DNA of 64,000 nucleotides. Source: an uncultured Corynebacterium sp. (GTDB taxonomy: Bacteria; Actinomycetota; Actinomycetes; Mycobacteriales; Mycobacteriaceae). Position numbers and translations under genes: made by a program. The stretch is taken from NCBI RefSeq assembly GCF_946221105.1, contig NZ_CAMICL010000005.1, forward strand, positions 16,449-80,448, in the 5' to 3' direction. Positions 17,100 to 29,104 of this stretch are shown here, in pieces. Below the pieces are notes generated by a model. The model saw nothing but the letters and a program-made list of their open reading frames with translations. It was not told the origin of the DNA and ran no database searches. The stretch's first letter is position 1; each line of letters starts with the position of its first letter.

Positions 17100-18521
17100 T
17101 CTTCCCATGCGTAAACGGTGGTGTCTTTTTGCTGTCCCGCTCCTGATTTGCCCCTCTGCTCACGCTGAGGATTTGAGCGCGGAGTCCTTGTCGTCGTTGT
17201 CTTCGGTTGGCTCGTCCACCTTCGAGGTGATCGGTGATGCGTCCTCGCTGTCGTCCATCCCGGAGCTATCTTCGCAATCGCTTGATGGCGCGGCGGGGAA
17301 CACTCCTGGAAAGCTCGACGCGAAAAAGAGGGTGGCCGGCTCCAACGGCAAGCGCATTCGCTACACCTCCGTCAACGAGCGCGGCGAGAAAGTGCCAGTC
17401 ACCGGTGCGTTGTACGACCGGCCGTTTGCGAAGGGCCTGATCGTTCTCGCTCCGGGCACGCGCGGCTTGGGCGACCAGTGTGCGCCGTCGGCGGCGTCGT
17501 CGATGCTGTCTTCGCTTGGGCCCAACGGCACGGTGAACATCAACTACGAGGCACCCATGGTGCAGATGCTTCTCGACGACGGCTACCGCGTGGTAGTCAC
17601 CGACTACATGGGCCTAGGCACTGACGGCCTGCACACCTACCTCAACCGCGTCGACCAGGGCCGGGCGGTGATCGACGCCGCCCGCGCCGTGTCCAAGCCC
17701 GGCGAGAAGGTCGCGTTCTGGGGCTACTCTCAGGGCGGCGGCGCTGCTGCGGCGGCCGCGGAGCTCGTCGGCGACTACGCCCCGGAGCTCAACGTGGTGG
17801 GGACATTTTCCGGCGCTCCCCCGGCTGACCCGCTTGGCGTGCTGCAACAGGCGTCCGCGCCGATGCTCACCGCCGTGGCGGGCTTCGCCGCCGCCAGCTA
17901 TTCGGAGACCTACCCCGAATTCCACGAGGCTCTCGACGGGTATCTCACCGACAACGGCAAGGCCCTGCTGGAGGACCTGAAAACCTCGTGCGTCATCGAT
18001 GCGTCGATGAACGCCCCGAAGGTCACCGACGACATGTTCGTCGACGGAAAGACGTTCGCAGATATCGCGGAGGAAGACGAGCGCATCGGCAAATACCTCG
18101 AGCACAACAAGCTTGGCAAGGTGAAGCCGAACGCGCCGATCATGGTGCTGACCAACCCGGACGACGATCTCGTCCCGGAGCCGCAGGCCACCCAGCTGGC
18201 CGAGGACTACTGCGCACTCGACGCCGAGGTGGAGTACCGCCGCGTGGTTGTGCCGGGCTCGCCGACGCAGCCCTTGTCGTCCGGCCGCCGCGAACTCACA
18301 CCGCGCGCGCCGGGCTCCGGCCACGCGCTGCCGCTGCTGCTGCAGACCGGCAACGTCTCGGACTGGCTGTCCGACCGTTTCAAGGGCAGGCCCATGAAAC
18401 AGGTGTGCCCCTCCGATCACCCCGAGTATGAGGTGGTGGAGGGGCTCAACGCCGTGGAGATCACCGCGATCGTGTTCTCCGTGCTGGGCACTCTCGGCGC
18501 CCTGGGCTTGTGGGCTTACGC

Positions 18522-21260
<2,739 letters not shown>

Positions 21261-21299
21261 GTGGCTGACCCCTTCTTTCCTAAATCAGTTGTCCACCAC

Positions 21300-21327
21300 C
21301 ATAACGCCGGGGTCCGACATCACTTCC
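21300..21327 (-). promoter_or_regulatory. SigH-like promoter of clpC
   Basis: On the minus strand GGAAGT (21327-21322) is followed after 16 nt by GTTATG (21305-21300), close to the GGAA / GTT consensus of the corynebacterial stress sigma factor SigH, about 40 nt upstream of the clpC ATG. Confidence 0.5.
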
Positions 21328-21355
21328 CTGCTTTGTGCGCGCATACCCGCATGGT

Positions 21356-21366
21356 CGTCGATAAGC
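21356..21366 (-). repeat. Copy of the dispersed word GCTTATCGACG (intergenic)
   Basis: One of 18 exact copies of GC(C/T)TATCGACG; this one lies between the ClgR-like site and the clpC promoter. The full list is given in the findings. Confidence 0.7.
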
Positions 21367-21380
21367 GCAGGTGAGAGGCG

Positions 21381-21400
21381 ATGTTCACCCTTAGCGAACA
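21381..21400 (-). promoter_or_regulatory. ClgR-like operator upstream of clpC
   Basis: The minus strand reads TGTTCGCTAAGGGTGAACAT, an imperfect palindrome matching the published ClgR pattern CGCTNANRGCGWWS except for one base. ClgR activates clp genes in C. glutamicum. It overlaps the end of the CHY zinc-finger gene. Confidence 0.55.
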
Positions 21401-21690
21401 GGCAGAAAATACACGTCCTCGTGGGCCTTGCAGCCGGGGTTGAAAGGGTGCCCGCAGGAGGGGCAGGACGCGCCGTATTCGGCATGCGTCATCATGCGCC
21501 CGCACGCGCCGCACATCACGGAGGGCAATTGCCTATCGACGGGCACGAACCCGTGATCGGCCAACTCGTCGTGGCACAGCGAGCAGGCCCACAGCTTTTC
21601 ACAGGCCCCGCACGTGTTGGCAACGACGTCGCGCTCAGAGTGCCAGTGAGCGCAACGCCCTTGCCCATCGACGTCGATTCCGTGGATCAG
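21391..21690 (-). CDS. CHY-type zinc-finger protein with a probable CTG start
   Basis: 99 residues rich in zinc ligands: RCAHWH, CGAC, CSLCHDE, CGAC, CPSC and a last Cys. This is the order of the CHY zinc-finger family, small proteins of unsettled function. The frame has no ATG, GTG or TTG between the start of homology and a long upstream stretch inside ptsI. The likely start is CTG at 21690, which overlaps the ptsI stop (CTGA) exactly as ATGA and GTGA overlaps do, with AAGGAT a few bases upstream. It therefore looks coupled to ptsI. A normal start lost by mutation, making a silent gene, is the alternative. Confidence 0.7.
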   Translation of the reverse strand: MIHGIDVDGQGRCAHWHSERDVVANTCGACEKLWACSLCHDELADHGFVPVDRQLPSVMCGACGRMMTHAEYGASCPSCGHPFNPGCKAHEDVYFLPVR

Positions 21691-23378
21691 AGCAGATCCT
21701 TCAGCACCGGATCGGCGAGGTTCAGCACGGCCTCGCGGGCGCCCGCGGCTGTGCGGGCGTCTACGGCGAAATTGGCCATCTGGCGGCAGGTGTCAAAGTC
21801 GTGCAGGCGCAGCGCCGCGCGCACGGCGTTGACCTTGCCGGGGGCCATCGACAGGGACTTCACACCGAGGCCCACCAGCACCAGCGCCATGAGCGGGTCG
21901 CCGCCCGCCTCGCCGCACACGCCGACCGGCTTGCTGGTGGCTTCGCCGCCGCGGCAGGTCTCGCGGATCATGGACAGCACCGCCGGCTGCCACGGCGAGA
22001 GCAGCTCAGCCAGCTCGCCCTGCATGCGGTCCGCAGCCATCGTGTACTGCGACAGGTCGTTGGTACCGATGGAGGCGAAGTCCACCTCTTCCAGCACCTG
22101 CCCGGCGCGGATGGCGGCAGCCGGGGTTTCCACCATCACGCCGACCTTTTTCAGCCCGGCGCCACGAGCACGCTCGGCGAACCACTTGGCTTCTTCCACG
22201 GTGGCGACCATCGGGGCCATGACCCACAGCTCTGAGTCGGGGACGTTGAGAGCTGCGCTTGCAAGCGCCTCCAGCTGGGTGTCCAGGAGGTCTTCGCGCG
22301 CCTGCGACAGGCGCAGGCCGCGGCGGCCCAGCGCGGGGTTTTCCTCTTCGCCCAGGTCCGCGAACGACAGCGGCTTGTCCGCGCCGGCGTCCAGGGTGCG
22401 CACCACCACGCGGCGGTTGCCGAAGGCCTCGAGCACCTTCGTGTAGGTCTCGGTCTGCTCCTCCAGGCTGGGCGCTGCGTCGCGGTCGAGGAAGAGGAAC
22501 TCGGAGCGGAACAGGCCGGAGCCTTCGAGGTCGTAGCCCGCAGCCGTCTGCGCGTCCTCGGCGGTGCCGGTGTTCGCCAGCAGCTTCACTTTGTACCCGT
22601 CGCGGGTCGCGCCCTCGCCGGAGGAACCGGCCAGGGCAGCCGCGCGGCGGCGGGAGCGTTCCTCGAGCTCATCGACGTCGGATGCGTTCGGCGCGACGAT
22701 CACTTCGCCGACGCCGCCGTCGAGGGCGACCAGCGGGGCGTCCACAGTCGCCTCCGCGATGCCCTTGACCTGCACGGCGCACGGGATGCCCAGCTGCGCC
22801 GCCAGGATGGCGGTGTGCGACGTCGCGCCGCCCGCCTCGGTGATGATGCCGAGGACGCGGTTCTTGTCCAGCGTCGCTGTCTCCGCCGGCGCGAGGTCGT
22901 GCGCGATGAGGATGGACGGCTCGGTCAGATCCGGGATGCCCGGCTCCGGCAGGCCCCGCAGGCGCGCGGTGGCGCGGTCGCGGATGTCGTAGAGGTCGGT
23001 GACGCGCTCGGCCATGTAGCCGCCGATCTTGCGCAGCTTGTTGGCGTAGAGCTCCACCGCGTCGTAGATCGCCTTCGTCGGGCCGGTGCCCTTCTTCAGC
23101 TCCTTGTCAATGCCGCGGATTAAGCCCTTGTCGGTTGCCAAGGCAGCCGTCGCATCCAACACGGCCTTTGCCGAGTCCGAGTTGGCGTGCTCGGCGCGTG
23201 CGGAAAGCGACGCCGCGACGTCGTTAAGTACAGCGCGAATGCGCTCGCTGTCAGCCTCAGGATCGGTGGAGGCGGGCTCGTGCTCGTCGATGCCCACTGC
23301 GGGCGTGACCACGGCGATAGGTCCGGACGCGGTGCCGGCCGAAACACCGATGCCGTGCAGGACGGTGCGGTTAGACAT
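21687..23378 (-). CDS. ptsI: PTS enzyme I (phosphoenolpyruvate-protein phosphotransferase)
   Basis: First enzyme of the sugar phosphotransferase system: takes phosphate from PEP and passes it to HPr. Seen: the active His in GGATSHTAILA (near residue 190), FRSEFLFLDRD, the PEP-binding VRTLDAGADKPL and the C-terminal CGEAGGDP. At 563 residues it is full length. It overlaps the upstream permease gene by 8 nt. No ptsH (HPr) is in the window. Confidence 0.94.
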   Translation of the reverse strand: MSNRTVLHGIGVSAGTASGPIAVVTPAVGIDEHEPASTDPEADSERIRAVLNDVAASLSARAEHANSDSAKAVLDATAALATDKGLIRGIDKELKKGTGPTKAIYDAVELYANKLRKIGGYMAERVTDLYDIRDRATARLRGLPEPGIPDLTEPSILIAHDLAPAETATLDKNRVLGIITEAGGATSHTAILAAQLGIPCAVQVKGIAEATVDAPLVALDGGVGEVIVAPNASDVDELEERSRRRAAALAGSSGEGATRDGYKVKLLANTGTAEDAQTAAGYDLEGSGLFRSEFLFLDRDAAPSLEEQTETYTKVLEAFGNRRVVVRTLDAGADKPLSFADLGEEENPALGRRGLRLSQAREDLLDTQLEALASAALNVPDSELWVMAPMVATVEEAKWFAERARGAGLKKVGVMVETPAAAIRAGQVLEEVDFASIGTNDLSQYTMAADRMQGELAELLSPWQPAVLSMIRETCRGGEATSKPVGVCGEAGGDPLMALVLVGLGVKSLSMAPGKVNAVRAALRLHDFDTCRQMANFAVDARTAAGAREAVLNLADPVLKDLL

Positions 23379-25428
23379 TCGTGTTCACCTCAGTTGTGAC
23401 CTCGAGAATAGGATCGCCGGCGACGACCGTGCCGTCCGCAACGTCATTGACGCCGCCAAGCTTCTTCGAGTTCACCACTGTAGTGATAACCGTCGTGTCC
23501 ACGCCGTGGCCGGCGATTGCGGCGAAGTCAACCTCCGCCAGCGGGTCGCCTGCGTTGACCATCTGTTTCTTCTCCGCCAGCGGGGTGAAACCCTCGCCCC
23601 CGAGCTTGACGGTGTCCACGCCGATGTGGACGAGCAGCTCCACACCATTATCGGTCTTGATGCCGTAGGCGTGACCCGTCTTGGCCACGGAGATGACCTT
23701 GCCGACCGCCGGGGCGACCACGGTGAGCTTGGCGTTTTCGGGGGTGACGCCGACGGCCTGGCCGAGGGCACCGGAGGCAAACGCGGCGTCCGAGAGCGCT
23801 TCCATCGCAACCGCCTGGCCCGCAACGGGCGCGAGCACGGTGGCATCCGCATTGCTTTCCGACGTCAGCTTCGCCGGGTCATCCGTGGCAGTGACCTCGT
23901 CCTCGACCATCTCGGCCTCTTCAGCCTCGTCGGCGTTGCGCGCGGCAGCGGCGCGGGCGAGCGCGTCCGCCTTCTCCTCAGGGGTGCGGTAGTCCGTGAT
24001 CAGGATGATGAAGAACGCGGTGAAGAACGCCACCGCAATGGCGATCATGTACACCCAGCGCGGGTCGAACACGAACATGGTCGGGATGGAAGTGAACACG
24101 AACGCGTCCGTCTTCACGCCGCCGAACGGGGTGCCCAGGATCGCGATGGTCAGGCCGCCGGTGAAGCAGCCCACGAGCATGCGCGGGTAGATCTTCTTGT
24201 AGCGCAGGTGGATGCCGTAGAGCGACGGCTCGGAGATGCCGCCGAGCAGGCCCGCGGCGAGTGCGGAGCCGGAGGTCTGGCGCATCAGCGGGTCGCGGTC
24301 GCGCAGGGAGATCGCCAGCACCGCCGCGGTGGCGCCGAAGCAGGCGAAGTTCCAGGCACCCATCGGGCCCTGGATGAAGTCGTAGCCGAGGGTGTCGATG
24401 TTCACCAGCATCAGCGCGTTGAGCGGCCAGTGCAGGCCCAGCGGCACCAGGAACGGGTAGAGCATCGGGATCAGCAGGGCGAACACGAACGGCGCGTTGC
24501 CGTTCATCCAAGCCAGGCCGGTGCCGATCCAGGCGCCGAGCAGGTAGCCGAACGGGCCGATGAGAAACGCGGTCACCGGGATCATGATCAGCATGGTCAA
24601 AAACGGCACGAAGACCATGTGCACCGCGGCCGGGATGATCTTTTGCAGCGCCTTGTACACCAGGGCTGCCACCGCGGCCATGATGAGCGGCACGAACACG
24701 TTGCCGTCGTAGCCGTTGAGGATCATGGGCAGGCCGAAGACGTCGACGACATCGGTCGGCGCGCCGAACAGGTCGATCACTCGCGCGTCCGGGTGCTCGT
24801 CAAGATCCATGAAGTTCGGGGTGAACAGCGCGAGCATGATCGCGGCCGGCACCCACGGGTCGATGTCGAGCTTCTTACCCGCGTTGTAGGCCACCGCCAC
24901 TGGAAGGAAGAAGAACACGGAACTCCACATGGCGTCCACGAACTGCCAACCCGGAGTCTTCACTTCCGCGCGGAAGTTCACCAGTTCGAACGCGTCCAGC
25001 ACCGCCGCGAAGGCAATGATCAGCGACGCGCCGAGCAGCACACCCAAAATAGGGCGGAAGGAGTCGGAGAGGTACTCAAAGAAGGCGTCCAGCCAGGGCA
25101 CCTTGCCCTTGGCCTTGTCACGCTGCTGGGCTTTGAGGTCCTCGTTCGAAACGTCGCGCCCGGCCAACTCCGGCAGCTTGTTCATCGCGTTGTACACGCT
25201 GGCAACGTCGCCGCCGACGATGACCTGGTAGTGGCTGCCGCCCTGCGGGACGGCACCCATCACCTTGGGGTTTGCCTCGAGCCGGTCTTTGTCGGCCAGG
25301 GACGCGTCGTGTAGCTCGAAGCGCAGACGCGTCGCGCAGTGCGTCATGGACGCGATGTTGTCCGCCCCGCCGATGCCGGCGAGGATATCGGCAGCCTGGT
25401 CCTGCAGGCTTGCCTTGGTGGTTGCCAT
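23371..25428 (-). CDS. PTS permease EIIBCA, beta-glucoside type
   Basis: 685-residue sugar transporter that phosphorylates its sugar during uptake. Domains in order: EIIB (about 1-90) with the phosphorylated Cys in HCATRLRF and VGGDVASVYN; EIIC membrane domain (about 105-480) with ten or so hydrophobic spans and GGISEPSLYG; an acidic linker; EIIA (about 525-685) with the phospho-His in LLVHIGVDTV. Overall it is closest to the beta-glucoside (BglF-like) group, so an aryl-beta-glucoside is a reasonable guess. The ATG at 25428 has an AAGGAG site. A 12-bp palindrome lies upstream. Confidence 0.88.
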   Translation of the reverse strand: MATTKASLQDQAADILAGIGGADNIASMTHCATRLRFELHDASLADKDRLEANPKVMGAVPQGGSHYQVIVGGDVASVYNAMNKLPELAGRDVSNEDLKAQQRDKAKGKVPWLDAFFEYLSDSFRPILGVLLGASLIIAFAAVLDAFELVNFRAEVKTPGWQFVDAMWSSVFFFLPVAVAYNAGKKLDIDPWVPAAIMLALFTPNFMDLDEHPDARVIDLFGAPTDVVDVFGLPMILNGYDGNVFVPLIMAAVAALVYKALQKIIPAAVHMVFVPFLTMLIMIPVTAFLIGPFGYLLGAWIGTGLAWMNGNAPFVFALLIPMLYPFLVPLGLHWPLNALMLVNIDTLGYDFIQGPMGAWNFACFGATAAVLAISLRDRDPLMRQTSGSALAAGLLGGISEPSLYGIHLRYKKIYPRMLVGCFTGGLTIAILGTPFGGVKTDAFVFTSIPTMFVFDPRWVYMIAIAVAFFTAFFIILITDYRTPEEKADALARAAAARNADEAEEAEMVEDEVTATDDPAKLTSESNADATVLAPVAGQAVAMEALSDAAFASGALGQAVGVTPENAKLTVVAPAVGKVISVAKTGHAYGIKTDNGVELLVHIGVDTVKLGGEGFTPLAEKKQMVNAGDPLAEVDFAAIAGHGVDTTVITTVVNSKKLGGVNDVADGTVVAGDPILEVTTEVNTNV

Positions 25429-25476
25429 GCTGGTGCTCCTTCCAACCACGAAAGATTGATCGCACCAAACTTTAGT

Positions 25477-25488
25477 TGGTTATAACCA
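25477..25488. promoter_or_regulatory. Palindromic operator upstream of the PTS permease
   Basis: TGGTTATAACCA is a perfect 12-bp palindrome about 50 nt upstream of the permease start. Its TGGT...ACCA ends resemble operators of GntR/HutC-type sugar regulators. No such regulator gene is in the window. Confidence 0.5.
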
Positions 25489-25507
25489 CCGCACACAACT
25501 ACCGGAG

Positions 25508-27019
25508 TTAGGCTTCCGGCTTCACCATCGGGAAGAGCACCGTCTCGCGAATGCCCAGGCCGGTCAAGGCCATCAGCAGGCGGTCCACGCCCATGCCGCA
25601 GCCGGCTGTCGGCGGCATGCCCTGCTCCATCGCGGCGAGGAAGTCCTCGTCGAGCTGCATCGCCTCGTCGTCGCCGGCGCTGGCCAGGCGGGCCTGGTCC
25701 TCGAAGCGCTCGCGCTGGATCACCGGGTCAACCAGCTCGGAGTAGCCGGTGGCCAGCTCGAAGCCGCGCACGTACAGGTCGAACTTCTCGGTCACGCCGG
25801 GTTTCTCGCGGTGGTCGCGAGTCAGCGGGGAGGTCTCCACCGGGAAGTTGACCACGAAGGTCGGCTCGTAGAGCTGATCGGAGCACAACTCCTCCCAGAT
25901 CTCCTCCACCAGCTTGCCGTGCAGCCAGCCGGCGTTCTCCGGCACCTTCAGGCCGATGGTTTCCGCAATGCCCTTAAGCGTGTCCACGTCGGTGTCGATG
26001 GTCACTTCCGGCTGGCCCGGGAACTTGCGCTGCAGCGCCTCGTTCAGGCTCGGGTACATCTCCAGAACCTTCCACTCGCCGCCGAAGTCGTACTCCGTGC
26101 CGTCCGCAAGCGTGACCTTCTGGGAGCCGAAGACCTCCTCGGCGCAGAACAGCACAAGGCCCTTCATGGTGGCCGCGCCGTCCTTGTAGGTGCCCCACGC
26201 CTGGTAGGTCTCCAGCATGGTGAACTCCGGGGAGTGGGAGGAATCCACGCCCTCGTTGCGGAAGTTCCTGTTGATCTCGAAGACGCGCTCGATGCCGCCC
26301 ACCACAGCGCGCTTGAGGAAGAGCTCCGGCGCGATGCGCAGGTACAGGTCGATGTCCAACGCGTTGGAGCGGGTGATAAACGGACGTGCCGCGGCGCCGC
26401 CGTGCAGCGTCTGCAGCATCGGCGTCTCAATCTCCACGAAGTCCAGGCCAGTGAGGTACTTGCGCACCGCCGCGATGACCTTGATGCGGGTCATGGCGTT
26501 GGTGCGCGCGTCCTCGCGCATGATCAAGTCGGTGTAGCGGCGGCGCACCCGCTGCTCTTCGTTCATGTCCGCGAACGCCACCGGCAGCGGATTGAGCGAC
26601 TTGGACGCCATGTGCCAGGACTTCGCCATCACGGACAGCTCGCCGCGCCTAGAGGAGATGACGCGGCCGCGCACGGAGACGATGTCGCCCAGGTCCGTGT
26701 CGGCCTTCCACTGCCCAAGCGCCTCTTCGCCGACCTCAGCCAGGGAGAGCATGACCTGCAGCTGGGTGCCGTCGCCTTCCTGCAGGGTGGCGAAGCACAG
26801 CTTGCCGGTGTTGCGCTGGAACATGATGCGGCCGGCGACGGCAACCTCGTCCTGGGTTTCCTCGCCGGGCTCCAGCGTGCCGTCGTACTTGGCGCGCAGG
26901 TCCTTCAGAGACGTCGTGCGATCGACCTCGACGGGGTAGGCGTCCCGCCCTTCGTCGATAAGCCTCTGCCTCTTCTCCCTGCGGATTTGCTGCTGCTCTG
27001 AAAAGTCCTGCGTAGTCAC
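25508..27019 (-). CDS. lysS: Lysyl-tRNA synthetase (class II)
   Basis: 503-residue enzyme charging tRNA-Lys. Seen: N-terminal OB-fold anticodon-binding domain (VAVAGRIMFQRNTGKLCFATL), class II motif 2 (FRNEGVDSSHSPEFTMLE) and motif 3 (GCGMGVDRLLMALTG). Length is that of the bacterial LysS. It lies downstream of the pseudokinase-like gene with a 16-nt gap. Confidence 0.95.
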   Translation of the reverse strand: MTTQDFSEQQQIRREKRQRLIDEGRDAYPVEVDRTTSLKDLRAKYDGTLEPGEETQDEVAVAGRIMFQRNTGKLCFATLQEGDGTQLQVMLSLAEVGEEALGQWKADTDLGDIVSVRGRVISSRRGELSVMAKSWHMASKSLNPLPVAFADMNEEQRVRRRYTDLIMREDARTNAMTRIKVIAAVRKYLTGLDFVEIETPMLQTLHGGAAARPFITRSNALDIDLYLRIAPELFLKRAVVGGIERVFEINRNFRNEGVDSSHSPEFTMLETYQAWGTYKDGAATMKGLVLFCAEEVFGSQKVTLADGTEYDFGGEWKVLEMYPSLNEALQRKFPGQPEVTIDTDVDTLKGIAETIGLKVPENAGWLHGKLVEEIWEELCSDQLYEPTFVVNFPVETSPLTRDHREKPGVTEKFDLYVRGFELATGYSELVDPVIQRERFEDQARLASAGDDEAMQLDEDFLAAMEQGMPPTAGCGMGVDRLLMALTGLGIRETVLFPMVKPEA

Positions 27020-27035
27020 GGCGAATAATCGTAGC

Positions 27036-28292
27036 TTATTCGCACACCGGGAGGTCCAGTCGCTGGTTCTCCGCGTCGAAACCGTTGACGATGAACAGGT
27101 ACTCCGGCTTGTCCTGCGGCGTCATCACATACGCCGGCGGGTTCGCGTCGGGCAGCTCGTAGGAGTAAATCGTGCACTCGCCGGAGCCGAGCACCACGGC
27201 CCCGCTCGGGTCCGGCACCGCATCGTCGCGGTCGGACTCGGAGGCGTACTGCGCGACGGAAACGCCGAGCTCATCGTTGGCGCAGCGGATCTTGCCCACC
27301 TGGTCGATGTCCAGCGAACCCGGCTCGCAGGCGAGGTCCTTCCAGCCCTTCTGGCCCGAACGCTCGGAGACGACGTTCGGGTAATCCTCCGCAATCTGCG
27401 CTTCTGCGCCGGCCCAGTCTTCGCCGCGGTGGGTGCTCCAGTACCACAGCGCCGCCAGCGCGATCAGCAGCAGCGCGAGGATGGCGATGATCCACGGCCA
27501 CGGCGCCGTCTTCTTCTGCTTCGTCGGAACGGTGCGCACGTAGTTGCCGTCCGTGCCGTAGGCGTAGGGCTCCGGCGGCTTGCGGTAGCCGTCCTGCGGG
27601 CGCGGCGCCACGGACTGGTCGGGGGATTCAATAGCCACATGCTCGGCAGGGGCGGTCTCCAGCACGCCAGCGCAGGTGCGCGCCCCGGAGCGCGGTTCGT
27701 CGCCGGTCATCAGCGCGACCACGTTGGCGAACTTCTCCACGTTGCCCTTCGCTGCAGCTTCGTCGCTTTGCGCCGGGTCAGTGCTCGGCCCCACCAGCGT
27801 GAGCTTGACAGGGGTGGTGGACCACTGCGGCTGCACCAGGAGGCGCTCCGGGGTGATGGAGCGGGAGACGAAGCCGGCCAGGCCCTTCAGGTCGTAGTCG
27901 TCGACCGCCTCGGCCACCGGGGCGAGCAGGTCGCGCACCTCCTGCGGGGTGAACGTCGCGCCCTTCTCCGCGATCAGGTCCGACAGCGGGGTGCCGGTGG
28001 GCGCCTCACGCAGGACGAACAGCTTGCCGTCTTCGGTGGTGCCCACGCTGCGCGGCTGGAACGCGCCCGGGTGCGCCGCCAGCGCAAGGCGCGAGTTGAG
28101 GGTGTTGACTTCATCGCCGATCGCGGAATCCACGGCGGTGTCGAAGACTTCCACTTCCACACCGTGGCCTGTGTCGTCGGTGGCGGTGTAGAGCGTGGAC
28201 GTCTCGGTGCTCCCGGTCTGTTCAACCTGCTCCGGGGTGAAGGTGAACCCGAAGCGTTCTGCGAGCATTCCGGCGATGGTGGCGTTGGACAT
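27036..28292 (-). CDS. Membrane protein with a degenerate kinase-like domain
   Basis: 418 residues. The cytosolic part (about 1-200) follows the layout of a Ser/Thr kinase lobe: a gene-regulatory-like start, FTFTPEQVEQTG, VEVFDTAV, HPGAFQPRSVGTTEDGKLFVLRE, then SRSITPERLLV where kinases have HRDIKPENILL, and VKLTLVGPS where they have VKLIDFG. Both catalytic aspartates are therefore missing, suggesting a pseudokinase. One membrane span (WPWIIAILALLLIALAALWYW) leads to an outer domain of about 130 residues with four cysteines (LACE, IRCAN, ECTIY, PVCE). Its partner is unknown; the layout recalls mycobacterial PknH-like sensors. Confidence 0.65.
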   Translation of the reverse strand: MSNATIAGMLAERFGFTFTPEQVEQTGSTETSTLYTATDDTGHGVEVEVFDTAVDSAIGDEVNTLNSRLALAAHPGAFQPRSVGTTEDGKLFVLREAPTGTPLSDLIAEKGATFTPQEVRDLLAPVAEAVDDYDLKGLAGFVSRSITPERLLVQPQWSTTPVKLTLVGPSTDPAQSDEAAAKGNVEKFANVVALMTGDEPRSGARTCAGVLETAPAEHVAIESPDQSVAPRPQDGYRKPPEPYAYGTDGNYVRTVPTKQKKTAPWPWIIAILALLLIALAALWYWSTHRGEDWAGAEAQIAEDYPNVVSERSGQKGWKDLACEPGSLDIDQVGKIRCANDELGVSVAQYASESDRDDAVPDPSGAVVLGSGECTIYSYELPDANPPAYVMTPQDKPEYLFIVNGFDAENQRLDLPVCE

Positions 28293-28312
28293 GCGCGTGA
28301 GTCTACCGGGTG

Positions 28313-29104
28313 TCATGCTTCGACGTGTTTGAAGCCGACCCCCAGCGGCAGACCAACGTTGTCGACAAGACGCACGCCACCCAAATCCACCGCGCCGAGC
28401 AGCCTTGCGTCGCCCTCCTCGGGCGCCTCGCGCATGGCCAGGTCCCGCAGCTCCAAGTACGCCGGTGTGACGCCCGCGGCCTCCAGGACACCGCGGGCGG
28501 TTTCGAGGACTTTGGCTTTGCCATGTTCCGCGGCGTGCGCCCCGGCTGTGAGCGCAGCCGAGAGCGCGAGAGCAGCATCCCGCTTATCGACGGCGACAAG
28601 CGCGTTCCTGTTCGACAGCGCCAACCCGTCGGGTGTTCGCACCGTGGGCACACTGTGGAGCTTGCACTCCATGCGCAGCCCGGCCACCGCGTACTGGGTT
28701 GCCACCAGCACCTCGAAGTCCTTCTCCCCCAGCACCACGTCCGTGGCGTGGGTGGCGTTGATCGCGGCGAGGATCCGCGCGACCTCCTTTTGGGTGAGTT
28801 CTGGGTCCTCCAGCGGTTCCACGCCGGAATCCACGCGCACGGTCGTGGCCAGCTCGCCGTGGAAGACCACGTCCACCTTCTCCCGGGCGAAGACCTCCGG
28901 GACTTCTTCGCCCGAGAACGTGACCACCACGTAGGAGCCGAGCAGCGACTTCGCCGCGCGGATGAGCTCCACGTGCCCGCCGTGGATGTCTGTGCCCAGC
29001 GGCACCACAACCACCGACTTGCCGATCTTGCGGAACGCGCGGCCGTAGGTGGCCAGCATCCGTTCGTCGGTGACCACCACTGCCTGGCCTGGTTCGAAAG
29101 CCAT
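28313..29104 (-). CDS. panC: Pantothenate synthetase
   Basis: Joins pantoate and beta-alanine with ATP to form pantothenate (vitamin B5), the precursor of coenzyme A. Seen: an ATP-binding PLGTDIHGGH region in place of the usual PTMGALHxGH, VVTFSGEEVPEVFAREKVDVVF, VLGEKDFEVLVATQ where the family has GEKDxQQL, and LSNRNALV for the usual SSRN. At 263 residues it is full length, but several core motifs are unusual. The following DUF2520-like gene and folate block place it as in mycobacteria. Confidence 0.8.
   Translation of the reverse strand: MAFEPGQAVVVTDERMLATYGRAFRKIGKSVVVVPLGTDIHGGHVELIRAAKSLLGSYVVVTFSGEEVPEVFAREKVDVVFHGELATTVRVDSGVEPLEDPELTQKEVARILAAINATHATDVVLGEKDFEVLVATQYAVAGLRMECKLHSVPTVRTPDGLALSNRNALVAVDKRDAALALSAALTAGAHAAEHGKAKVLETARGVLEAAGVTPAYLELRDLAMREAPEEGDARLLGAVDLGGVRLVDNVGLPLGVGFKHVEA

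Noticed and set aside
21285..21514. Two small minus-strand frames upstream of clpC
   Set aside because: They overlap the CHY zinc-finger gene and the clpC promoter in other frames and lack conserved features.
23086..25314. Open frame of 742 codons antisense to the PTS permease and ptsI
   Set aside because: Composition is that of an antisense shadow; the opposite strand encodes conserved PTS proteins.
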